From Mactra quadrangularis (lineage: Eukaryota; Mollusca; Bivalvia; Venerida; Mactridae): 64,000 bases of DNA. Shown piece after piece: positions 1-12,900 of this stretch. The stretch is taken from assembly GCA_025267735.1 (NCBI GenBank), contig CM046306.1, forward strand, positions 31,141,919-31,205,918, in the 5' to 3' direction. The notes below the pieces were generated by a model. It was not told where the DNA came from. It did no database searches and saw only the letters and a program-made list of their open reading frames with translations. How positions within the stretch are numbered: position 1 is the first letter of the stretch; each line of letters opens with the position of its first letter. The position numbers and the translations under genes are program-made.

Positions 1-270
1 ATGATTATATTTATAAGACATATCTATAGTTAGTAGCCTAATATATAAATGATTTATTGCATTTTTTGTGATTGTTATAAAATATATCTCACAATACATA
101 CATATATACATATACATAGCCCTCCAAATGTTCTTTCACGCATTAACAATTTATAATGCACTCAATAGAATATTTAATCGAAGTATTGGAATACAGAAAG
201 ACTTTCGTGCACATTGAAAACTAACAAATCCATACTTATGATTACTCCTTACGTATAAGATTCAAGTACG
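1..270. other. Intergenic, outside the duplicated unit
   Basis: AT-rich sequence with nothing recognisable. It has no counterpart before 55,216, so the duplicated unit starts just after it. Confidence 0.5.
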
Positions 271-442
271 AATCAAGCAGGGCAATAAAAATAATCACTT
301 TGTACATGTATAATGCTTAGTGTATTAACGAGGTTTGACTACGTCCCTTCCACACCTTTACCAATATAAGTAAACACCTGTCACTAATTAGTGAAACACT
401 GACGAGTCAGATGACGGAACTACTTTTATCGCCTAGAAATTG

Positions 443-802
443 ACATTCGGAACACCTCGACCTTTAATGAATGAATAATCTCGGAAGGATTTGTGGGGTG
501 GTCTTCGCTGGAGTTTTGTGATTTTACTACCTACGCGAGGCGAACACGTAACGGTTATACAAAATAGTTCTTGCAGTATACACACAGATCTTTGTATAAA
601 CATATTCATCTTTTTTAAATTGAACTAAATATTGTTCATCGATATCATTGAACTATGTAATTTCAAATTTACGGACTAAAAGCGAAAATTCAGTCATCGC
701 CTAAACGACCGTGTATTTGTTTACTTCAACACAGGTTTTTCCAAAATGGCGTCTAAATATGTCCGAGGTTATTCGTAGCGAATGGCCGAGGAGTTCCGGA
801 TG
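443..802. mobile_element. hAT-like MITE present only in copy A
   Basis: 360 bp with terminal inverted repeats (CATTCGGAAC at left, GTTCCGGATG at right), flanked by a perfect 8-bp duplication AGAAATTG (435-442 and 803-810). Copy B has the empty site at about 55,378. An 8-bp duplication fits the hAT superfamily. Related ends occur at about 4,254, 30,738 and 31,800. Confidence 0.8.
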
Positions 803-803
803 A

Positions 804-3012
804 GAAATTGGTTGCGTAGTAAATCAGAGACATATGTATCACTCCACAGGTTAAACTGGTCAGGCATTTTCGCCAATAGTTTTCAATTAGTGGTATAACT
901 TAAGCTTTTTGATGTAATTATCGCAAGTCTAAAAATGTAAAAGCAAGTTTACTGTCAAATGGTTTTAATTTTGCTTTTTTAGAGAAATACTTTTTATGGA
1001 TATGAAATTACAAAATACTTCTAGCTTGATATTGGCTTATTGAGATACATTGAGCATAGCTTTGGAGGCTGATAGATAATTTTTCATGTAACTAAAAAAA
1101 ATTAATGTTCCAGGAGAAGCTCTGCTTACATTGCATGAATAATGAATGAAATAAACAATGATATAATACTTCTTCCTAAATGAACTTTGTAATTGACAAT
1201 TCAATTAATTGTACTGTGAAGGAACTTTTGGAGGGCAGTGTAGGTCAGTATGTCTAAACTATTAAGATTTAATTTTCTTAACACATTTACAGATACTGAC
1301 AGATAATTTTTAAACAAACAAAAAACTAAACCTATGTATGAGTAGCTTCAAAACGAAATGCTAAGAATATAAACTTTATTCAACTGTTAGTAGTGCATAT
1401 ATTAATCACTCTGACTTAAATACTCGCTACAGTACTTCTGTACCCATGATTGATAAGAATAGACAACAGGATACAGGATCATTGAAGAAATATGGAGTAT
1501 TTAAATCAGAAGGGTTAATGTATGAACTACTGACTGTTGAATGAAATATATCAATATATTTTTGAATATAGACACATTTTATAAAGGCATAAAAATAAAA
1601 AAATGATTAACAGAAATTAAGCTATGTTTTATACATAATCATGCAACGTTTTACAAAAATTGTCAAATAATAAATGCATCTAAATATCATTCAATGAGTG
1701 TGAAAGTGATCTTCAACTATTTACAAAAATGTAGCACATTTAATTAAACAACCACTGTCTTATATACATGTAACTGATGCACAAAGTTAGCACAGTCATG
1801 ATACACAGTATGATGACTGGTAAGCATTTAAAAGACCATTTTAAGGTATACAATCCCAAACGCCACTCACCATTAAAATAAATAACTTTGAAAAGTATGG
1901 TTCATGCTACTAAATTTGGATATTTTTCATTCATTACAGTATGTACAGCAATTTTCTTGATTAGATTCATTATATAGCTTGCAATTGCAAAGTTATTTGA
2001 CATTACATGCAAATTTGGAGTGAGCAAGTTTGAATATGTCCATAAAAAGCCCATGATCAGAAACCCATGGTACTCATACACTATGATAATTGAGGAATAG
2101 TTCTCTGGTTTACGGAGGATGTCAAATAATGGCAAAGTGAAAGACTTAGAATGCAATTTTCAATCAAATGTGATTATTTTCACAAATTTAGAAGCCATAA
2201 AACGTAGACTGTATACATTAAATGGTTTAGAAAGTGCTTTTTGATATTGCAAATAAAAATGCTTTAACATGTAATCAAAATGTGATACATTGTACATGTA
2301 TACTAGAAAAATAAACTTACGTAAATAGGGCTCATGACTTATGCGTTCTCATTCTTGAATTACCTTGAGAATCTCAATAGCCTCTGGGTACAAGAATGTG
2401 GCTTATGTGACTTATGTAACTCAATAATGGACTGTGCAAGCAAATTACTAAACTAAAAAGTGACTATCATACATACAATTTATCAAACAAAATTAAACAG
2501 TTTTTGTTTTAAATTCTTGCCACATACATTATGTTTAAACATGTTTACTGGAGCAATTATGTAAAAACCATAATGTGTTTAATAGTAACCTATATTTACA
2601 ATTGGACAACCAACAACAAAAAATGCGAGTAATATTTTCCATTTTGTGAGTTGAAATCCATTTTTTTGTTAAATTCAAGCCCTGATTTACTAATACTTAA
2701 ACTTACTAGTAGTTTTCAAAAAAGGAACACATATTTGTTAGTACCACCATTAACAAAATGAAAATGAGTTTAGCTATATACATTGTATGTCGCAGTTTTA
2801 AAGAGTGATATTATTACAATGCTAAACACAAAATGTATATTTGAATTTGGGAAATAATTATATATCATAAAATAATGAACACCTTGCTATTAAACAATAT
2901 GAATATAAAAATAAAAATGAATATAAGTGTTGAATTTTCAGCATATTATCAAACCGTATTGTTGTTAGTATAAATTTGTATTGCCATTAAGGCTTACCAT
3001 CTATGTTCCATC
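804..3012. other. 3' flank of gene A, no gene seen
   Basis: AT-rich, aligned with 55,381-57,680. Small open frames here (near 1,902-2,156) are not conserved in copy B in length or reading, so no gene is called. Confidence 0.5.
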
Positions 3013-3215
3013 TAGGGCTGTCACGATATACCAGAAGCGTATCGCCATATACTGCAATACTCTGGCATCGTATCGCGATACATACCACCGGATATATTGG
3101 GGACTTTAAGACTCATTGTGCCTCCACTGAATTTAACAGAAAGAAATCTTACATGCAGCTACTGACAAAAGCTAATATCTTTATACCGGTATGCCGGTAT
3201 ATCATGACAGCCAAA
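3013..3215. mobile_element. hAT-like MITE present only in copy A
   Basis: 203 bp starting TAGGGCTGTCACGATA and ending TATCATGACAGCC plus AAA; flanks GTTCCATC and GTCCCATC (7 of 8 match). Copy B reads straight through at about 57,676-57,683. Confidence 0.78.
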
Positions 3216-3223
3216 GTCCCATC

Positions 3224-3813
3224 GGAAGTCATTAATAATAAATTGTAATAAAAATTTTCAACAATATAGAAGAAAAGAGAAGTAAAATGTATGTCAAGCT
3301 CGAAATCGTACGAAAATGCAAACTATTGATAAGAATTAAGTGTGCGTAGACTTTTAGACACATATAGAAGTATCCTTTAGATTAATTGGAAACAAATTTT
3401 AACACTATTCTATGTAAACAATGTGTCATGTTATCCTAATTGAGCTATAATACTACATCTCAGTAGTAGTTTGCATTCTGCTTGTACTTAATCTAAAGTT
3501 TAATGTATAAGTATAACACAGTGTTTTGAAGAAGACTATAGCAATGGAGGACCTTGTACATATACGTAGTATATTTGATTAAAGCTCAAAAAAGTTCAAT
3601 CTAATTTATCTTCCCTTTGTACATAGTTGGTTGCTAACAAAGTCAAGGGAGATCACTTCGTACAAATTAGTTTTTTTTAAACTGTAAGTGTCAAGTGTTG
3701 AAAATTTATTTAAATTATTTTAAAAATCAATATTGTGTAATAATTTATATTGATGTTGAATTATTCTTTAATATGTTCTTTGACACATAATGGAAACATA
3801 CAATTAGAACATT
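3224..3813 (-). other. 3' UTR and downstream flank of gene A
   Basis: Matches 57,684-58,580. Contains the polyadenylation signal candidate and no open frame of note. Confidence 0.5.
3705..3710 (-). promoter_or_regulatory. Candidate polyadenylation signal of gene A
   Basis: AATAAA on the minus strand about 104 bases after the stop codon. The same hexamer is kept in gene B at 58,468-58,473. Other AATAAA sites farther on are possible. Confidence 0.4.
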
Positions 3814-3946
3814 TTAACGTTTGTAGTAATAATAATCATCACCAGGAGCAGATTCAAACATATTGTCTAGTTCATCACGGATGTTTTTAAATGTTGGTCT
3901 CTTTGCTGGTTTGTATTCCCAGCATTTCTTCATAACTCCATACCAA
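3814..3946 (-). CDS. Gene A exon 28: end of C-lobe, tyrosine tail, stop
   Basis: Residues 1215-1258. [19 protein letters not shown] is the alpha-H/I signature (CW..P..RPTF). The tail is [13 protein letters not shown] then TAA: four consecutive tyrosines after acidic residues, a possible substrate for a partner kinase. Protein identical in gene B. Confidence 0.95.
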
Positions 3947-6900
3947 CTGAAAGAAACATAAATTACTTGTAAATTATAAAATGAAGGAGTTTTGTAAAGG
4001 TACATGATTTCAGGTATGGCGATTTGAAAGGCTCACATTAAACAATATATACAGTGCTTTGTTTAGAACATCTTGAATTACAGGTATATTGCGGGTTAAG
4101 CGCAAAACCGTCGTAACGGTTTTATTGATAAAAATAAATTAATCAGTTTTAAAACTGGGTTTCCCCATCAATAATAAATTGCCTAAAACTAGTATTAGTT
4201 TACATTCTGCAGATCATGTGACTTTATACCCAGATATTCATCTACGTAAACCATCATTCGGAACTCCTCGACCATTCACTACGAATAACCTCGGACAAAT
4301 TTTGACACCATTTCAGAACTACCTTGGCCCCAACATGCCAATACAAACTGTTTTAACATATGATTAAGTAAATAGAACAACGGTTGTTCAAGCTATGATT
4401 AATGACTCAAAATTTGAATAAAATTATTGATGATATTACTGAAAAATATTAAGCCACCCATATAGCATGTGTTTACTAAGCCATGCGTTTAATACAAGAA
4501 CTTTATTGCCCTAACAAGCTTCGCCTGTGCTTTGACTCACATATGCAACAAAAACCAAATATTTTTTCTGGACCCTTCCCAGAATTCTTCTAAAATTAAT
4601 ACTTTAATGCATTGTTGAGGTGTTAAGAAAGCTTAAACAATGTTAATACTATCACTATCATACTTACACTTCATCACATTGTTCAGGTCTAGACAATCGT
4701 TCTCCTTTCTTCAACCTATCAGGAAGATCTCGTCCACGTCCTTTGTAGGGAGCATCACCCAAAGAAAATATTTCCCATAAAACCACAGCGTATGACCAAA
4801 CATCACTTTTTTCAGTGGCACCTTTTGTTGAGCTCATACACTCAGGGGCCATCCATTTAATGGGTATACGTTCCTAAAACAGAGTACACTACATTCGAAA
4901 CTGTTGTATACATACATATTATCATAAGCAATATATAAATTGGGTAGCTGCGGCTGTGGCGTAGTGGTTAGCATGTCTGACTTCAAATCCAGAGATCGAG
5001 GGTTTGAGCCCGGGCGGGGTAGATCATACCCTATACATGATTTGTCGCCCTCGTGGTTGAGTAAGTTAGTACTGGTGATAGAAAAGTGTCCAGGAAACCT
5101 ATAGTAGGAAGAGCTGGCTATCGTATATATAACCTAAGTATGCGTTGAATACGATGTTAAAACCAATTAAAAAATAACAATAATTTGGTATTTTAGGCCA
5201 TATCTAATCATGATAATATTACTGAACAAATACTTATATGTAAAGTCGGCTGAATATCAATAAAGAAGCAGGGAAACCCGATGTCAACTGTCCTCCTTGT
5301 TGTTTGCCCCAACTCTGCCGAAGCCTCGCTTCCCCGGAGTGGTATACAATTTGGGAAAACGACCGGATCGCAGCAGTGTTCTATAGCTGTTGTTTGTGAA
5401 TATTTGTTTGTGAATATTGATAAGGCTGAGTGCCGAAACAGAGTTGCTGGCTAAGGCCTGGAGTCGTGTTAGATATATACCTAAAACTATTGTCGAATTT
5501 TAGTAGTTGCCAGCTTAATCTTATACTAGTTGAATAATATGTTTTGTTGTTTTTGATGTTTGTAATATCAACTCTGGTTGCTTGTTTTATATACGTACAA
5601 TTATTTTGATAAGAATTGCTAAACAAAAGGCAAATAAGCCCGAGGAAAAATATATATATACATAACCGCTCGGATACACATTACACTTTAAAGACACAAC
5701 TTATAAATCTTGGACATCAAAAGAAAATTGTAGTACAGTGGTTACATCATAGTAGAGGTGAACATTTCAAGTATTACATGTTTCATGACTTTTTCGTTTT
5801 TACTAGCAAGTGAAATTAATTAAAGCCCATGCATAGTTATGTATAACGTTAATAGTACTGTATCCATGAATATCTTTGACAAAATTGAGTAAGTTAAATG
5901 TTTTCTTCGTAGCTGGTCAACGATTACATAATACATAGGGATATATTTTTCTCTTCACAATTCCATCTAAATTTGTCAATGGATATTTTAACAAAAAATT
6001 CACAGAAGTATTGTCACCAAGTGTCTAAGGGTACTAAATCCTCTTTATCGTCCATATATAGGTCACATATGGCTTTTTCAAAAAGAATGAGAGCTTTATA
6101 CTGTCACTCTGGTCCAGGAACCGATGTCTCACCGTTTGTGTCGGCAGACTTTGATAGTTTAAGTTGTATCTAGGTTATACCTTAAACTAAAACAGCAAAA
6201 AAAGTAGTCAATTAGGGACATGTAAGTTAATTGCAGTTCGATACAAAGATCCATTTATATAAACGCTACATTTGAATAAGGTTCATGTACTCATTGCAGG
6301 GCCTCAATTATTATATCCATTCTACGTGATTCACTAACATTCTACCGTTACATCTAGCCACGAAAAAGCACGCAATACATGTGTCCAAAATTATGATAAG
6401 TTGTGTCTTTAACTATGAAAGAAAATACAACAAATGCTGGAGTCTACATGAGTGGATTTCAGTCCTACGTTTCTTATATAAATGTTTGAGGCAGATTAAC
6501 ATTCTTTGACAAACTACTTACTTTCCTGAGGAATACCGGGATTTATCAGTGAAATAAAAATCGATATTCCACTGTTTTGAAACAATGAAAATAAATTTGT
6601 TATTTTTCACTGTTTGGATGCACCGTTCTAATGACAATATCATATTTAGACTTCATTTGTATTGATTTTAAGATAGCCACTAAAATTCAGTCTCAAGATT
6701 TTATATTGATAGACCAATTATAAATGAGTACCTTTCTCTATTTAATCTAATTAAATTGCTGCCTCAAACGTAACGAGTGACTATGGCAGTATAATAGACA
6801 GATGACCAACATAAATTTATTTATAATTTATATATAGTATAAAATATACCACAGTTCACTTACCTTCTTTCCTTGTTCAGTATCCTCCTCCTCATTATCT

Positions 6901-9900
6901 TTCAATGGTTGTGGTCCAAATCCAAATATCTTTACTTCATTCACAAATGTCAGAAGTATATTTCTTGCTGCAAGACGTCTATGAACAATCTAAATTAGAA
7001 ACATAAACACATATCAGCATCCATTTTGAGACTTAATATAAGTATTTCATATTTATTTTCAACCAAATACACAACTTTCCTATTACATGCATTTATATAG
7101 GCAACAGTAATTCCGTAACTTTTACTTTTGAAAATTTTATAACCTTCCATTTAAAACAAAATGTGTTGAAAATTTTATAACCTTCCATTTGAAAACACTA
7201 CATGTTGAAAATTTTTATAAACTTCCATTTGAAAACACTACATGTTGAAAATTTTATAAACTTCCATTTGAAAACACTATGTGTTGAAAATTTTATAACC
7301 TTCCATTTGAAAACACTACATGTTGAAAATTTTATAACCTTCCATTTAAAACAAAATGTGTTGAAAATTTTATAACCTTATATTTGAAAATTAACTACAC
7401 TATGTGTTGAAAATTTAAAAAGCTTCTTTTTGAAAACACTATATGTTGAAAATTTTATAACCTTCCATTTGAAAACACAATGCGTTGAAAAAAATTTAAT
7501 TGACTGTTCTCCATCTGATTTAATACATGATATTTGTTTTGTTAAAAAAACTAATCACATATTTCATTCACAACTTAAATAGACGTACTCATAATGTGTT
7601 ATACACATCATGAGTATCGATATATATTTATACAAGTGCATCATAAATATTTAAGTGTCATTATATAAGAATTAAGGGAGTGTGCGGGTGTATTAAAAGT
7701 ATTTTGATTTTTATGCGAGTATTAGGAGTATGCAGTAAGTCGTGCTGCCGCTGTATTACCTACCCCTTTAGTTGCTAGGTATTCCATTCCTTTAGCTATA
7801 TCAAGTCCAAATCTAAACAAGTTCTCTTGAAGTTCAATAGACAAATTCTTGCTATTCTCTACCAAGTAATCCTTCAATGTTCCATGTTCACAATATTCAT
7901 AGATGATAAATGGACCAACTGAAAAAAAATTTATGAGGTACAATGTTCAATAATTTGTAAAATAGTAACTTATGTTTAATATATCAAGACCTGTGCACCT
8001 TTTTACAAATATTTTTAAGTTATGGTAAGTCAATTTCATAAATTTTGAAGTTCAAAGTCGAAAGGATAATAAACGTAACTATGATAATTTTGATATTCAA
8101 GTGGTATATGGTATTCTACATAATTCAAAAATATTTGGAATTGATTGACCAAAAAATGACCATATTAGTAATGTTTCTAACTTTTGACTTACGATTATTT
8201 TTATCGTAAGATTTTTTTGTAAAAAGCACGTAAGTTGATGTAGCCAACCAACATTAGTGAAATCTTGAGTCATGGCGCACTGTAGACAACATGTGTGAAT
8301 TTAGTGTACACTCTGTGTATACAATTCCATGAAAATATGATGATAATATATATCTGTCAATGTTGTGTAAGGGTAGGTGAGTACTTATAATAGACAAAGG
8401 TCCAGGAAGAGAGATTGGGTGAGCTGGTCACCGTAATATGACCTTACTCCATGTTAAGACAGCATTAAACTGAAATATACCTGCATAAAAAAGACATAAC
8501 TAAGGTAGATTTAACATAATATGGAATTTCTGTGACAGTTAATTTGATAGTCTATTTCACATTAGAAAGGACCACAATGTAATGCAGAAGGGGAGCAAAC
8601 TTATGTTCTCAATACTGAAAACCTGCACTAAACCATTGCAAGTGATAACTAAAATTATCTATGAAATGAAAACACATCTTACTCGCTTCATCCATGGATA
8701 CGGCTCCAATGAACTTTAATATATTAGGATGATCACCAACAACTTGTCCAGTGAAGTTAATCTTAGCTTTCATCAATAGTTCATCATCACTTGTGTAGTT
8801 CTCTGAAAATTTCATGTGGAAATGGTCAGACAATTTTGTCTTTTAAGTCTCCAAATACAATGTAGATAACTTTATATTTAATTTATGGGGACAGATGTCA
8901 CACAACTAGAAACATTGATCACTGCTTTCAAAGTTAATATTATTTTATGCCCAGCTGATTGAAGGAAAAGACTTTCAACTTAGTGACGTTATTAGTTAGT
9001 CGAGCCTATACACCTTTACAAATAAATCTCCATTTTGCAATTATCTGCTTCATTTCGCTCAAAATTCTACATATATGTTTTAGTGATACTGTTCCACAAT
9101 GCATCAAGTAGTATGTTTAGCATATGAACCAGAGGCTTTCGGAACATGAAAATTTAGTTCGAAAAGATAGGATAATAACAGTACCATTCATAAATATCTT
9201 TACACTTTTGTTGAGGTTAGACATTTTTAAATTCAATTTGTTTACAATTACTTAAGACTTAGAAAATGTATTTTTCAATACATGTACATGTATAACAATT
9301 TCAATTGAATAATGAGTCAATTGTCCCCTTTCATATGTTACATTTTGTTATATCTATTCAAATGTTTAGATGCTCATAAAATAACATTTAGTGGTTTTAA
9401 TGAAAACAAGCTGATTAATAAGACTTAGTGTATAGGTAATTTTGGATGGCACTGTATGTACCTCCCTTTTAGTTGATTTATAGAAGGACCAAAGGGGGTA
9501 TCAAGAAAACTAAAACATCAACACTCAATTCAATTTGGACATTACACAAAAATTAATCTACCAAAACACATGCAATACGTTAAATGGAAAAGACATTCCT
9601 AAATGTAGAATATGTGTATGAGCTAGATATCACCTTTAAGTGTCTTGGCCACGACAGGTTCATGTCTTCCACGCATCTTGGCTTTGTAAATGTTGGCAAA
9701 ATGACCAGTTTTGATCAAAGTCTCAAATGTTATATCATTCCTGTTCAAATCCCAACCATGAGGTACGTCCATATCCATACCACCATAGATATAAAGTTCA
9801 CTCTGTCGATTCTGAAACAGTTTAATTCATACTACTAATGTTTAGCGATTCTTAGACAATCAGTATTGGTTGTTTGCTTGTTTGTTGGGTTTACTGCCGA

Positions 9901-12900
9901 AGCAACATATTGTATAGGTCATATAACGGCGGTCAGTCAACCTACTCCTCCTGAAAAGGCTAAATATCCGTATTAAGCTGTTAACCAACTACTAAGTGCA
10001 TACTTTCATCAGTGACTGACAACTGCCTACATAATTAAAAATCATTGGTAGGAGGGAGAATGACTGTAGAAATCATTTCATGACCAAGCACCACGAAAGT
10101 ATGCCCCGCCTGGAAATCGAAATTACGACCCTTCAATCAGTAAACTTGCATGCTACCAACTGAGTTAGCCGAGCCAGGGTAAAGTTTCTTGCTTAAATAA
10201 ACATCCTGATTTTTATGTGATCTGAACCAATGCTGAGCTGGTCATCCAATTATTACCAGTACAATAGTGTAACTACTAGGCTAGGTCCAAGCCAATAAAC
10301 TGCACAAAATGATGTGTAATATTCGATTAACTTATTTGAATATTCATCAGAATATGAATGTTTGCACTCCTTGCTTTGATATAACAGTTCAGTCTATAAA
10401 ATTAGGATATGTAATTGGTTGTCCGAAAAGATCACTTTGAACAAAGCACTATATCTTATTTGCAGAATTTTGGTTTCCCAAAAGAAAATGTTGGTTGCGC
10501 AAACTATGCAGCGGTGGTCCCAAAGCCAGACACAGATTATCTTTCTTATTGTATTATTAAACAATAAGAGATAAAAGTTGTGTATGGCATCTGTGAACAG
10601 CAGGCATGTTTGTATGTAAGAATATTTGATGAAGGCTAAAATTAAACAACAAATAAAAAGATAACGTTTTTAAACCAAGATCTAAAGATATAAATATTTC
10701 AAAATAAGCTCTTACATCATATCTGGAACTACTTCCACCTTCACTTTTAAGTCCTCCATAAACGTTCTGAGCTTTACGACGAACAGTTTGTCTAATTCTT
10801 CTGGCTTGTTCTCTCGGTGGAGCTAGAATACCACGTCTTACCAAAACAGCAAATACAATAATAGCACAGGCAACAATTACAATCACAGCTGCAAAGAAAA
10901 GTATGCATTTCTTTCATGATATACAATATATCCTTCTCCCCATAATGTGAACAGGTAAGTACCGTGACATATATTCATAAACAAAGTGTTCAATTAATGG
11001 AAATATATGAAGATGATATTCATGTAGTATTGTGCGTACAGTTTGACCCTGATCTGACCTTTCACATTTGCATCTGATAATTATCTTCACATATCCCGAC
11101 AATAATCAGTACCACACCTATTCTACACATGCTTTAATACATTTTAAAATTAATCCCTGCGTATTAATTACATTCGAGCTTTGACGATATGCTCCGATCG
11201 ATATCGAACATTAATCAGTACTCTCGTATTCAAGGTAATGAATTTTCTTGCATAAAGGTCAGGTTGGGGTCAAATTTTACCCACAATACACTTTCGTTGC
11301 AGTGAAAATTTATATTTCAGATTGACTTCATCAACCAGGATATTGTTATGTATACATAAATGACTCATTTTTTAATGGAAAAACATAAAAGAAACAATAT
11401 TCTTCAATTTCGTAACAATATCATTTTTATTTCAACAGTCGAGCAATGACATAATTGTATTTCAACATTTTGCAATGTCAGTGCAAGTCGATGGTAATGG
11501 ACATTTTCCTTATTTCCAAAGGGTGTAAGAGCTATTGAAAGCACCAAATACATAATAATACATTGGAAGCACAAACCGTTAGCTTGATGATACTGTAATT
11601 CATATATAATATATATTAAACATAAATTCGAATATCATCGAGCTAACGGCCTGTGATTGGAAGTCTACAAGTGTCATCAACGTGACAGCACGCTACCAAC
11701 AGCACAACATACCTAGGATATCATTTCACCAAAAGTTTGACCAATAAGTCTTTACTTACCCACAGCTACTCCAACAATAAGACCAGTAGAAGCAGCAACG
11801 TCTGGTTCTGGATCTGTAATATAAAATATTGTTATAAAAAGTTAATGCAATGCAATAACGCATCTTATGCTACGCTATTCATGCAATGTTATGTTAAGGT
11901 ATGCTTTGCAATGCTTTGCTACATTATGCTATGCTATGATATGCTATGCAATGCAATGATGCAATGCAATGCTATGCAATGCAATGCAATGAATTTCGAT
12001 GTTATGCAATGCAAAACAACGCTTTGTTATGCTATGCAATGCAAAACAACACAATGATATGCAATGCAACACAAAGGAATGCCATGTTACTCGTATGTAA
12101 TATATGATGTTTTCAGTTATATCAAGAAGACCAGTTGTCTTATTCAAGCTCCATAGACAGACATAGATATAATGAACCAAGTTCTAACTACTGGTACAAC
12201 TTAATACAACTTAATACAAAATAAGGCTTTAGCCGAGGTTGACATTATTTGTCAAGGGTGAACATTCTGTTCTATCACCCTCTGTAAGATATGATATTTA
12301 TTTTATTATATCGAACAAAAGAAATCAGAAATTGTTGACAATCTTATAGACACAAACTCTTTCATTTTATCTGTTTCATTTGCTTCTGAACTTGAAGACA
12401 TTTTTACACAATTAAGTTTGTTAATTCATAAACAGCAAGCGTCTGCGCAAGAAAGTTAACTCAAATTGATTGGCTAAAAACTGGGGTCCTGGTTTTAGCA
12501 AACTCAATCGAAGAAGTCTCCCATAGCTTTAAGCAGTCTGATAGGTGATGTCAAGCGGGCTGATATTTGATGTCCAGAGGGTAACATTACGAATTGTCAC
12601 CCCGTGACGTCATGCACATTAGGCTATATAGTAAACAAATCATGTGGGGTAAAATAATTCAAACTTTTCCATTTTACAATCTCAATTAAGCTATGTAGAT
12701 CCTGCCTAAAAACTGACCCAACCAGTGTTGCTGTTGCTGTTGTTGTTGTTGTTGTTGTTGGTTGTTTTCATGCGATAAATTTTTACTTTTGCGAGCTTGT
12801 TCAAGTGGTTTATGAAGTTGGACAGGTATTGATTAAATATAAAGCCAATTTTGATCCAGTTCGAATCCCAACCAAGACCTACCCTGGTGTTTTAATATAG

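Larger units (their letters stand above)
271..8000. repeat. Segmental duplication, copy A (left end visible)
   Basis: From about 271 the sequence aligns in direct orientation with about 55,216 onward, at a shift of about 54.9 kb, through the 3' flank and the last four exons of the receptor gene. The two copies are broken only by insertions listed separately. The end given is where copy B meets the window edge; the true unit should be about 55 kb. Confidence 0.88.

Noticed and set aside
11737..12180. Overlapping frames on both strands
   Set aside because: Low-complexity ATGCA repeat; the + frame also overlaps the real exon 21 on the other strand.
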